The notes under the pieces are model-generated. The model saw nothing but the letters and a program-made list of their open reading frames with translations, was not told the origin of the DNA and searched no databases. A stretch of DNA of 20,709 nucleotides from a virus, in the IMG/VR virus record IMGVR_UViG_3300030108_001474, positions 1 through 20,709 of that record; one strand, written 5' to 3'. The first letter of the stretch is position 1; every line of letters begins with the position of its first letter. A program made the position numbers and the translations under genes. Positions 5,757 through 16,200 of the stretch are shown here, one piece after another.

Positions 5757-8410
5757 CTTCTAGTTTCCAAAGCACAGCATTTCAATCGGCAGCAAGACTT
5801 GTTGATACTTTTGTAGCAGAACCTTCTGTTCTTCCAAAAACAGATGCGGAAGAATTAGCTTCAGTACTAGCAACAGTAAATCCAAACATACAAAAATTCA
5901 TACAAAATAGACTTGATATTGTAAAAGAAGAAGAATTTAATAAAGGTCTTGAAATAGCTATAAATGAAGCAAAATCTGATTTGAAAGGATCAATATCAGA
6001 TGTAAGAAAAAAAGAAGGAGATGAAGCTGCAAGACAGCTAATAGGTGGTAGTATATTTTCACAGGCAGGTTATGAAAAACAAAAGGCACTTTTAGCAGGT
6101 GATAGTGCTAGTCGAAAAATAAAAAGTTTGTATGAAACTTATTCTGTAAAAAAAATAAAAAATGGAACAGAAATTTCTATACCAATAAGTCATTTTGATG
6201 TTGGATCGCCAGAATATAAAATTTTTCTAGAAGAAGCAGCAAGCTATGACAACCAAAAGTTAGAAGGTATAAGAAGTAATTATTTATCTCAATATTTCTT
6301 ACCAAAACAAGCAGCGGCAATAGAAGATGTTACTGCAACTCATGTTAAAAATCATAATGAATTTAATTTTCAAAGAACAAAAAAACAAGCTTTACCAACA
6401 ATATTTTCTAATTTTGAAACTTATATTGATGGTGATAAGGAAACAGCAATAACTAATGTAAATGAGTATATAGAAGACAATGTAATACTTGGTTTAGCTA
6501 GTGATAAGAAAACTAAATTTTTTGATTCGTTGCTTGATATTGGCGAGAGTTCAATTACTAGATTATATAATGTGACAGGTAAGGTATCTGATATTAATAG
6601 TGCTATAGAAATGTTAGGTGAGATTAATTATGGGCCAAATGGAACATCAAAATTTAAGAATCATCCCAAATTTGAAACAACATTTTTAGACCTTAAAGAT
6701 AAATTAGCTGATCAAAAAGATAAAGATAATAAAAGAGAACTAGAAAAAATTAAAGCTGTTGAAGATCAAACAATAGAAAAAATTCTTGAAAAATATCCAG
6801 ACGATGTAGAACGTGCTAATGCTTTGTTAGATTTCTTTCCATTTAGGAAAAAGAAAATTTTAGAAACAATAGAAATATTTGAAACAGATAGAAGTTCCAA
6901 GTATCAAGATCTACAATTAGATGTAGGATCAGGCTTATACGCTAATAGACCTGATGAAGCTTTAGAAGAATTAAAAGAAATTTGGGATAGTCATGGTGGT
7001 ACTGCAACACCAGAAGATAAAAGTAATTATGATAAAACATTTTCTGTAATTCAAAATTTTAAAAAAGCTGCACCTATTAATTACAACACACGAATTAGTA
7101 AAGCAGTTAACCAAGCTAATTCATTATTAGGTGGCAAATATGATGAGTATGGTTATACTTTTGAGGACAATACTAAAGGTATGCAAGCAATAGAATTAGA
7201 AAATGAATTTACCAGAAATGTTATAGATCAGATACAAAATACTACAGGCTTATCAAACGATGAGAAAGAAAATAAATTTAGAATTTTAAAAGATGCTTAT
7301 ATTGCAGAAGCACAAAGAATTGGATCTGGCAAAACACAAGAAGAAGTTGAAAAGGAACAAGAAATTCAAGCTTTATCAGATGATTCTGGGTTATCTATAG
7401 ACCAAATAAAACAAATACTAAGTGAAGAAGGCATGGAAACAGTAATCGGACCTGATAATACACCAGAAACCAATGCAGAAGAAATAAATACAGGTAATGA
7501 ACCTGGTGGATCTGGTAAAAGTTTTTTTGAAATTATTGGGAGAAAAGATGATTTACCTCAAATAGAATCAAGAGTTATACAAGAACTAACAAGTATGGGA
7601 GGTGTAACAAAAGAAAACAGAGATAAGTTGATTAAAGAAGTAATAGAAGAAAAAGAAAAAATGAATGTAACTAATATTGCAGGTAAATCACAAGCAGATT
7701 CTATAATTAAATTTTTACGGACAGGTGAATATGGTTTTGGCTTTGGTGGCCCTAAAACATATGAACCCTTAAAATCATTAGTAGATACAAGTAATTTAGA
7801 AGCTAGTGGTTTTAGCGATGACGATACACCTACTACTGTTACTGTTGAGCAAGGTGATACTTTAAGTGAGTTAGCAGATCAGTTTGGCTCGTCAGTCGAA
7901 GCAATTATGAAAGCTAATAATTTAACAAATCCAGACATGATAAGAATAGGGCAAGAGCTAGTTATGCCAATAGTTGAAAGGATTAACATGAAAGAAGTGA
8001 AAGATAATCAAATAAAAGCATTAAATGTAATTTTAAAAGATACAGACAAGACAAAAATAATACCTCAACCTAAAATAAAAGAAATGTTATTAGCTGTAGG
8101 TTTTGAACCAAACATTGCAAAAATCATGGCTGCTGTGGCGATGGCAGAATCAGCAGGTGATCCAATGATTGATACAGTCAAATCTGGCTCAGATCCACAA
8201 AAAAAACGTGAATTTTCTATAGGTCTGTTACAACTAAATATGAAAGATGATAGAGACAGATTATTAAATCTATTTGATATTGAGTCTGAACAAGAATTAT
8301 ACGATCCTATAATTAATGTAATTGCAGCTAAACGACTATACGATGAGCAAGGACTTGAAGCTTGGGGTGCTTATACAGACAACAAATATAAGCAGTTTTT
8401 AACTGATTAA
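5753..8410 (+). CDS. Internal virion protein (gp15 position) with LysM and lytic transglycosylase domains
   Basis: The 885-residue product is largely helical and charged, as expected of the gp15-like core protein that spans the periplasm during DNA ejection; T7 gp15 is 747 residues. Its C terminus carries two recognisable domains. A LysM domain (about 693-740) includes VEQGDTLSELADQF and GQELVMPI and should bind peptidoglycan. A lytic-transglycosylase-like domain (about 775-885) includes AAVAMAESAG with candidate catalytic Glu799, SIGLLQLNM (the GLMQ-type motif) and a final NVIAAKRLYDEQG...WGAYT segment, all in the order of the SLT fold. In T7 the transglycosylase is at the N terminus of gp16 instead. 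The ATG overlaps the gp14-like stop by four bases. Confidence 0.85.
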   Translation: MTSSFQSTAFQSAARLVDTFVAEPSVLPKTDAEELASVLATVNPNIQKFIQNRLDIVKEEEFNKGLEIAINEAKSDLKGSISDVRKKEGDEAARQLIGGSIFSQAGYEKQKALLAGDSASRKIKSLYETYSVKKIKNGTEISIPISHFDVGSPEYKIFLEEAASYDNQKLEGIRSNYLSQYFLPKQAAAIEDVTATHVKNHNEFNFQRTKKQALPTIFSNFETYIDGDKETAITNVNEYIEDNVILGLASDKKTKFFDSLLDIGESSITRLYNVTGKVSDINSAIEMLGEINYGPNGTSKFKNHPKFETTFLDLKDKLADQKDKDNKRELEKIKAVEDQTIEKILEKYPDDVERANALLDFFPFRKKKILETIEIFETDRSSKYQDLQLDVGSGLYANRPDEALEELKEIWDSHGGTATPEDKSNYDKTFSVIQNFKKAAPINYNTRISKAVNQANSLLGGKYDEYGYTFEDNTKGMQAIELENEFTRNVIDQIQNTTGLSNDEKENKFRILKDAYIAEAQRIGSGKTQEEVEKEQEIQALSDDSGLSIDQIKQILSEEGMETVIGPDNTPETNAEEINTGNEPGGSGKSFFEIIGRKDDLPQIESRVIQELTSMGGVTKENRDKLIKEVIEEKEKMNVTNIAGKSQADSIIKFLRTGEYGFGFGGPKTYEPLKSLVDTSNLEASGFSDDDTPTTVTVEQGDTLSELADQFGSSVEAIMKANNLTNPDMIRIGQELVMPIVERINMKEVKDNQIKALNVILKDTDKTKIIPQPKIKEMLLAVGFEPNIAKIMAAVAMAESAGDPMIDTVKSGSDPQKKREFSIGLLQLNMKDDRDRLLNLFDIESEQELYDPIINVIAAKRLYDEQGLEAWGAYTDNKYKQFLTD

Positions 8411-8412
8411 CA

Positions 8413-11400
8413 ATGACAGACTCTAACTTACAAAACACAGTACCTGAAGGTGCTTTTGGCATTGGATCTAAAAAGACTGATGATTTTACAAAAAACGAAA
8501 AACTAAGAAATACAGGTATAAAAGACGTACCAAAAATGATTTTGGATAGTCTTAAAAATCAAACAGGGGCAACTGTTCTTCCACAGCAAATTACTGAAAA
8601 AGCTATTGAAAAAGCTACTATTGATGGTGAAGATGTTGAAACAGCAGCTAAAATTGGAATTGGTGCTGCAACTGGTGTACCTGCTTTTGTAAACGGTATA
8701 GCTGACACAGGTAAAGGAATATATGATTACACAAGGGGTAAACCTTATACAGAAACAAATATATTTGATATAAGTTCTATAGAAGAACAATATGCAGGTG
8801 ATACTGCTTATGAATTACCAAAAGTATTTGTACAGTTTTTAATTCCTTTTGGAGCTATTGGAAAAGGGTCAAAAGCTATTGGCATTACCAGTAATCTAGT
8901 AAAAGCCAAAAAAGCAAAAGTTGCATTTAATGTTTTACAAAATCCAATACAAGCAGGGGTAGCAGAAACTTTAGCTTTTAAACCAACTGAAAATAATTTT
9001 TATAATTTATTTGATCCTTTAGTAGCAAAGTTTCCTAATTTATCTAATCCCATATATGAATATTTAAGAGCAGATGAACAAACTGAAGATTTTAATTTTG
9101 CTGATAGAAAATTAAGACAATTTTTAGGTGCAACTTTAAATCCTGTTGATGTTGCTTTGACAGGTAAAGAATTAACCACTGGGATAAAAACTTTAAAAAC
9201 ATCAGATAAAATTATTTCTAATCTTAAAAGTCAATTAGATGCAGTTAAAGCAGATAAAGAATTAAAAGATACTATAGTAAATCAATTAGATAGAAGAGAT
9301 GGTTTTGAACTGCAAAAAACTCTTCCAAGTAATGCTGACGATCTTGACGTAACTACAATAAAAAAAGTAAATAATATTAAGGGTAATAAATTTGATAATG
9401 CTTTTGACAAATTTGACAATGAACTTGAAGATAGAATTAGAGATAATTTAGGTCTAAGAAAAAAAGTAAAACCTTTTAAAACAAACCTTGAAGCAGGTCG
9501 TGGATTAAAAGGCAGTCAAGGTGCTGATGAATTAAAAAAGAGATTACAACTAGAAATTAATTTTAAAAGAGCTAATCCAGAAGAGGTAAAAAGTGTTCAA
9601 GAATTTATAGATATTATTGGTGATGATATGTTTGATGACGTATCATTATCTTTATCTAATAAAATAGGTGCAGCAGGTCAATTTGATTTTGCTAGTAGCC
9701 TTATAACAATAAGAAGAAAAGTTGTTGAAGGTTTTGAACAAGGCACAGGCGGTGGTCTTGATCATGTGGCAGTGCATGAACTATGGCATAGCCTTTCTCG
9801 TTATTTACCTAAAGAAGATTTAATAAGATACAAAAAAGAATTTACTAATGCACAAACTAAATATTTAAAACAATTTGATAAAGAAAGATCAAAATTTATT
9901 AGAACAACATCAAAAGAAGAATTAGCTAATCTTATTTTTCAAAGGTCTGATGACCCCTTTGCTAGAAAACCAAATATTACTGATAAAAACTTTTTAAGAA
10001 AAGCTAATGCCTATTTTGAACGAAGTAAGTTTACTAATGAAAATTATAGATTTAAAAATATTGATGAGTTTTTTGCAGAAAATTTAGCTGATGAATTTTT
10101 TAATGCTATAGAAACAGGTGGCCGTCTTGATCTTGCACCTACTGGTACTTTTAAAAGAATTTCACAAGAAGTATCAATCTTTTTACAAGATTTATATCAA
10201 AACTTAAAAGCAAGATTAGGCGGTAGTAATACAAAAAAAATCTTTGGTGATTTTGTAAAAAGAAAAAATGTAAAAAAATACAGACGTTTTGCTTTAGATG
10301 AAACAAGTGTAGATAGAGTTGTCGAAGCACCGAAAAGAAGAAAATTTAATAACCGACCAGGTGGTGATCCAGAAATTACACCGAATCAAATTAATCCAGA
10401 GCAAGTTGCTAATTCACAAAGAAATGCTGAATTTACTTTTAGTAGAGCAAGAGTTATCAAAGAAGAAGGAACTTATTCTGCTGTTAAAAGCAGACAAGAC
10501 ACTGTAGCAGGTGCAATCAAACTATTAGCTGATACACCAAAATTAAGAGAATATGCAAAAGCTTATGCTGCCATGTATAACGAAGTTCCTACTGATGAAT
10601 TGACATATGCTTTGGCTGAAAAGATTACATATGCAACACAACAAATAGCAGAAACAAATCAAAAATTAATTAATTCTATACAGGTTATTAAAGATCCAAA
10701 AGTGATTGAACAAGATGTTTTTGAAATTTTGGATAATCTTTTAGAACTTGATGATTGGTTACGTCTTGGTATTCCATTAAGAACAGAACCTGCTAGAGCT
10801 TTAAGTGCAATGCAAATTCCTACAACAGGATTGTCACCAGAACAGTTAGCAAATTTATCACCTGCTGAAAGGTTCAAAATGACTAGGTTAAATCAAACAG
10901 ATATAGTAATGTCTTCTGATGATTTACAACTAAGAGGTGAACAATTAAGAGAGTTGTTATTACGAAATTTAGAAGAAGGTAAAGCTACAGGAAATTTTTC
11001 AAAATTAAATAAACTTACAAACGTAATAAAAAGAACTGAAGGTAAAGTTGAAAAGCTGGAAAATTTATATAAAACAGGTTTAGTGCATCGAATTTTAGAC
11101 AAAGTTGACCCTGCTGTAAGACTTTTTAATGAGATAAGAATAAATGCAATGTTATCTGGACCTGGTACACAAGAAATAAACCTTATATCAGGAGTATTAG
11201 AAACATTTCAAAGTTCTTTTGAATTGGCTTTAGGTGCTACTAATAAAGCTGAATTTGATGCTGCAATGGCACATCTCACTGGTTTAGTAAGCGATTTTAA
11301 TTTTTCAGCTAAAGCATGGAAACAATCTTGGAATTTAGAAGATAATTTTGTAAATCCAGGTTCTTTAAAAACAGATTATAGCGATAGATTTGCTGTTTCA

Positions 11401-13221
11401 ATGGAAGGAGATTCAACAACAGCGAAATGGGTAAACAGAGCAGGTAAAGGTATAAGAATACCAAGTAGATTAATGACAGCTAATGATGCTCTTATACAAA
11501 GCAGAAACATTATAGGTGCTGCTCATTATGAAGCTTTTATGGAAGCTAGTAAAAGAGGATTAAAAGGTCAATCTAGAACAGATTTTATTAAAGAAAATGT
11601 TGATGCAGTAATAGAAACTTTTTCAACTGGCAGTACAAAAGGTCTTACTAAAACTCAAGGAAATATTTTAAAATATGCAAAAGAATTTGGTAGAAGATCA
11701 ACTTATACAGAAGACATTAGAACTGATGGTTTAATGATTGGTAAGACTGCAAAAGTTTTAAATAGTTTTGCAAATCAAGTGCCTATAGCAAGAACATATA
11801 TGTCTTTTGTTAGAACACCAAATAATATTTTTAAAAGGCAAGCAAGAAGAACTCCACTTTTAAACAATCTTATGGGAGAACTTGCTAATGATCTAAATAG
11901 TCTTGACCCAATAGTTAGGCAACAAGCTAGAGGACAATTAAGATTTAGTAAAGGAGCAGGTCTTATATTTTTAGGATTAGCATATAACAAACTAAATGAA
12001 GATGCAGACGTTCATTTAACAGGTGGTGGTCCTAATTTATTTACACCAGATGGCAGAGTTGAATTTAAAAAGAAATGGGATAACAAGTGGAGGCCATATA
12101 GCATTGGATATGCAAAAAAAGATGCAGATGGTAATTACATATATGGTGAAGATGGTAAAAAAATGTTTGATTATTATTCTTATCAAAGATTAGATCCATT
12201 ATCAGGTTGGATTGGTTTGATGACTGATTTCTCAAGAATTACAGGTTATTTAACACAAGGAGAAACAGATGAATTTATTACAAAATATTTATATGCTTTT
12301 AGTCGCAATATCTTTGACCGTTCTTACTTATCAGACTTGAGAGATTTTGCAATATTTTCAAGTGATCCCACAAGAGGTCGTAGTCACTTTGCTGATATAT
12401 TAACTGGTATTGTTCCTAATTTAGTAGTTCAAGGAAATAGATTGCCAGGAGATATTGCTGACATGATGGGTGTATCTAAAGAAGAATCAGAAATACTTGA
12501 TGTAAGACCAGATACTGAAGTTAGAGCAGGGGATGAATTGTTTGGAATAAAAGCCAGAGATAATCAATTAATAAAAGAACTAAGAGAAATGTTAAATAAG
12601 TTTTCTGAAAGAGTGCCAGGCTATAGCATGAATTTACCTCCTTCACGACAGCATATAACTGATGATTTTAAAACATTTCCAGAAAAGGTTGGTCCAGATT
12701 TGGTAAGTTGGATTGGCAAAAGTGAAACTAAAAATTATAAAATACTAACAGTTTTAGGAGATTTAGGGAAAACATTACCAGAGCCTTCTGATGTTATTGT
12801 TGGTAGTTCAAAAGGTTCAAAAATTGAACCAATACCTTTAAATACAAATGAATATGAAGAAGTTCAAAAAATAATAAACAATCAAAAATTAATTGATGGG
12901 TTAACATTAAAACAAGCTTTAGATAAATATATGGAAACAGATTATTTTAAAAGAAATTATGACATAGTAAAAAGAGTTGGTCGCAAAGATGCAGATATAG
13001 CTATTAGCAGAATTATGAATGGCAAACCAGGAGATAAAGGTGTTTTAGGATTAGGTCTTAGAGGTATAAATAGTTTTTATATAGAAAAAGGTCAAGATCT
13101 TTGGATTCGACAACAAGAAGAAAGTTTATTGAAGAAACAAGTTGAAATATTAAAAGAAACAAAGGATAATTATAGAAAAGAGTATGATAAGACTTTATCT
13201 GAGTCTGATCTTACATTCTAA
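8413..13221 (+). CDS. Large internal virion protein (gp16 position) with HExxH motif
   Basis: At 1602 residues this is the largest protein here and occupies the T7 gp16 position (gp16 is about 1318 residues), the core protein that enters the cell envelope with the DNA. No transglycosylase motif is seen at its N terminus; that domain is in the preceding gene. Residues 75-160 are Gly/Ala-rich and partly hydrophobic. Around 455 lies DHVAVHELWHSLSRY, an HExxH zincin motif (His455, Glu456, His459), followed about 95 residues later by IDEFFAENLADEF (Glu552, Glu556), a plausible third ligand region. A segment near 905-945, INAMLSGPGTQEINLISG, resembles conserved parts of other cyanophage gp16 and polyvalent phage proteins. 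Protease activity is inferred from motif only. Confidence 0.85.
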   Translation: MTDSNLQNTVPEGAFGIGSKKTDDFTKNEKLRNTGIKDVPKMILDSLKNQTGATVLPQQITEKAIEKATIDGEDVETAAKIGIGAATGVPAFVNGIADTGKGIYDYTRGKPYTETNIFDISSIEEQYAGDTAYELPKVFVQFLIPFGAIGKGSKAIGITSNLVKAKKAKVAFNVLQNPIQAGVAETLAFKPTENNFYNLFDPLVAKFPNLSNPIYEYLRADEQTEDFNFADRKLRQFLGATLNPVDVALTGKELTTGIKTLKTSDKIISNLKSQLDAVKADKELKDTIVNQLDRRDGFELQKTLPSNADDLDVTTIKKVNNIKGNKFDNAFDKFDNELEDRIRDNLGLRKKVKPFKTNLEAGRGLKGSQGADELKKRLQLEINFKRANPEEVKSVQEFIDIIGDDMFDDVSLSLSNKIGAAGQFDFASSLITIRRKVVEGFEQGTGGGLDHVAVHELWHSLSRYLPKEDLIRYKKEFTNAQTKYLKQFDKERSKFIRTTSKEELANLIFQRSDDPFARKPNITDKNFLRKANAYFERSKFTNENYRFKNIDEFFAENLADEFFNAIETGGRLDLAPTGTFKRISQEVSIFLQDLYQNLKARLGGSNTKKIFGDFVKRKNVKKYRRFALDETSVDRVVEAPKRRKFNNRPGGDPEITPNQINPEQVANSQRNAEFTFSRARVIKEEGTYSAVKSRQDTVAGAIKLLADTPKLREYAKAYAAMYNEVPTDELTYALAEKITYATQQIAETNQKLINSIQVIKDPKVIEQDVFEILDNLLELDDWLRLGIPLRTEPARALSAMQIPTTGLSPEQLANLSPAERFKMTRLNQTDIVMSSDDLQLRGEQLRELLLRNLEEGKATGNFSKLNKLTNVIKRTEGKVEKLENLYKTGLVHRILDKVDPAVRLFNEIRINAMLSGPGTQEINLISGVLETFQSSFELALGATNKAEFDAAMAHLTGLVSDFNFSAKAWKQSWNLEDNFVNPGSLKTDYSDRFAVSMEGDSTTAKWVNRAGKGIRIPSRLMTANDALIQSRNIIGAAHYEAFMEASKRGLKGQSRTDFIKENVDAVIETFSTGSTKGLTKTQGNILKYAKEFGRRSTYTEDIRTDGLMIGKTAKVLNSFANQVPIARTYMSFVRTPNNIFKRQARRTPLLNNLMGELANDLNSLDPIVRQQARGQLRFSKGAGLIFLGLAYNKLNEDADVHLTGGGPNLFTPDGRVEFKKKWDNKWRPYSIGYAKKDADGNYIYGEDGKKMFDYYSYQRLDPLSGWIGLMTDFSRITGYLTQGETDEFITKYLYAFSRNIFDRSYLSDLRDFAIFSSDPTRGRSHFADILTGIVPNLVVQGNRLPGDIADMMGVSKEESEILDVRPDTEVRAGDELFGIKARDNQLIKELREMLNKFSERVPGYSMNLPPSRQHITDDFKTFPEKVGPDLVSWIGKSETKNYKILTVLGDLGKTLPEPSDVIVGSSKGSKIEPIPLNTNEYEEVQKIINNQKLIDGLTLKQALDKYMETDYFKRNYDIVKRVGRKDADIAISRIMNGKPGDKGVLGLGLRGINSFYIEKGQDLWIRQQEESLLKKQVEILKETKDNYRKEYDKTLSESDLTF

Positions 13222-13227
13222 CTAATC

Positions 13228-16200
13228 ATGGCTACTAACACTGTTGCATCTTTTACAGAACATACTGGTAATGGTACTGCTGGACCATTCAATGTCTCCT
13301 TCTCATACTTAGCTGAATCAGAAGTTGATGTCACTGTCGGGGGTTCTTTAAAAACATTAACCACCCACTACACATTTACCAGTGCTACACAGATAACATT
13401 TACCAGTGGTAATGAACCTGGTAATGGTGTTGCTATTAAGTTTCAAAGAGATACTAATGTCGGTTCTAAGAAAGTAGATTTTGTTGACGGTAGTGTTCTT
13501 ACAGAAATAGATCTTGATAATAATGCAAATCAACTTTTGTTCAGTATGCAAGAGATTGTTGATAGTGGTGCAGGTTCTAGTGTTCAATCAGTTACAGGTA
13601 CAACTCCTATAGTTTCCTCTGGCGGAACTACACCTGCCATAAGCATTTCAGCAGCTACAACCAGTGCAGCAGGTTCTATGTCTGCTAGTGATAAATCTAA
13701 ATTAGATGGTATAGAAGCATCAGCTAATAACTATTCAATATCTTCTGATTTATTAGATGAAGATAATATGGCTAGTAATTCTGCAACCAAAGCAGCTAGT
13801 CAACAGTCAATTAAAGCTTATGTAGATTCTACTAATACAAGTGAAAATATTTCTTTCACTCAAACTGGTACAGGTGCTGTAGCTAGAACTGTAGATGCCA
13901 AATTAAAAGATAGCATTAATGTATTGGATTTCATTCCTGTTGGTACAACAACAGCTAGTACCGATTGCGCAAGCTATTTCCAAGCTGCAATTAATACTGG
14001 GAAAGTTGTCTATGTTCCAAAAGGTAGTTACAGAATAGATAGTACTCTTCTATTAGATGGCAGTTTTGAAGCACTGATAGGTGATGAGTCTATGCCAGAG
14101 CTTCTGAAATGGACAGAAGGACCAGCTATACAAATTAGTGAGCCTGGTGGCAGTGTTTTAAATGAATATTCTAGAATTGAAAACTTCTATATTCAAAGAA
14201 AGATAGGTGGTTCATTTACTTGTCCTAATTACAACGCAACACTATCTGAATCTTTAGCTGGTGTGGTTGTTAGTGGTCATGGAGCAAGTGTTGCTAGTGC
14301 TGTTCAATCAACAAGAATAAGTAATTTAAGAGTTGGTAACTTTGCTGTTGGTTTTTACTTTGCTGATTGCGTTAGTGTAACTGTTCATAAATGTTTTACA
14401 CAGAATTTAGGAACTTATACAAATGCTACTCAAACTGCTAACGGAACAACAATTACATCTAGTATGTTTGGCGTTGGTTTTTACTTTGACGCAACAAGAT
14501 TTGGTTCTGGTTCTATATCACCTTTAGCTAGTATAGAAATCGTAGAAACAGATGATAACAGAACAGGTGATCCTACCACTATTAAAAGTGTTAGTTATTT
14601 AGCTATTGGACAAGATATAAGAGATATATTTTTTCAGAGAGCAGAATCAACTTCTGCTGATTTTGGTTGGTATATAGATGGTCAAACCAACGATGATTTA
14701 AATTGGGATATTCATATTATCAGACCAATAATTGATGGGTTTAAAACTAACGGTATATTTGCTACAAACATAGATGGTGCTGGTGCTTTAAGTATTACAG
14801 GTGGATATTTTGTAGGGGCTGCTGATGCCTCTGCTTGCATTTATGTCACTAACAGTAATGGTGTTGCAGTAACAGGTGGATCACAACTGTTAGGTTTATC
14901 TAATAACAGTAGTAGCAATACAGATGACGGTGTTAGATTGGATAATTGTAGTAGCTGTCTTGTTGTAGGTAATAGATTTGCTAATTTACAATATGGAGTT
15001 TCTTTAAATGGCACAAGTTATACAACCGTACAAGGAAATGTAATTAGTGCAGCTTCTACAGAATCTGAAACAGCACCTACATTACATGAAGCAATAAGAT
15101 TATTTGGTAATTCTACGTTTAATACTGTTGGAAATAATACTATTAGAGGTAAAGACAGTACTCATAAATATTCAAAAGGAATTAATCTTGCATCGGGATC
15201 TGATAACTGCAAACTAATAGGAAATATAATTGATACAACAACAGTTACTACTCAAATTGATGATAATGCTAGTGGTACTGAATTTGCAGGTAGTACAAAC
15301 TTAAGTGCTACTGCTAACGGTACTTCTTTAACTGTTGAATCTAGTTCTGGTAATAATGTAAGTCTTCCAGCAGCTACTACATCTGCTTGGGGTGTAATGA
15401 GTGATGATCAGGCTACTAAATTAGATGGTATTGAAGCTAGTGCTGATGTAACTGATGCAACCAACGTAAATGCAGCAGGGGCTGTAATGAACAGTGACCT
15501 TGATGGTAAAGGTGAACTACTTGTTGGAGATGGAACAGGAGATCCTACAGCCCTTGCTGCTGGTACTAATGGTTATGTTCTTAAAGCTAATAGCAGTACA
15601 GCTACAGGTCTTGAATGGTCTGCTGCTGGAAGTGGTGGCGATGTAAACCAAAATGCCTTCTCTACTATTGCAGTATCAGGTCAGTCAAATGTGGCTGCTG
15701 ATAGTGCTACAGATACTTTAAATATTGCTGCTGGCAGTAATGTCACGATTACAACTGATGCTGGTAGTGATACTGTTACTATTGCTTCTACAGATACAAA
15801 CACTACTTATAGCGTTGGAGATGGTGGTCTTACACAAAATAACTTTACTGATGCGTTAAAAAATAAACTTGATGGTATAGCTGCAAGTGCAAATGTAGGT
15901 CTTACTGATATTGTTGGTGACACTACACCACAACTAGGTGGTAACTTAGATGTTCAAAGTAGTGAAATAACTACAAGTACATCTAACGGTAATATCAAAC
16001 TTAATCCTAACGGTACTGGTGTTGTTGAAGTCAAAGGTGATGGCAGTAGTGCTGATGGAACATTACAGCTTAACTGCTCACAAAACAGTCATGGTATAAA
16101 ACTAAAATCCCCACCTCATAGTGCAGGTGCTAGTTATACTCTTACATTTCCTAACACCGATGGTAACGCTAATCAAGTTTTAAAAACTGATGGATCAGGT

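Noticed and set aside
8503-8790. 95-codon minus-strand frame opposite the gp16-like gene (and similar ones opposite the fibre and nozzle genes)
   Set aside because: These are antisense shadows: unusual composition rich in Phe, Cys and Tyr, no start context, and fully overlapped by real genes.
10319-10507. 62-codon plus-strand frame inside the gp16-like gene
   Set aside because: It lies wholly within a strongly supported gene, has no protein character, and is explained by AT-rich, lysine-biased codons in a shifted frame.
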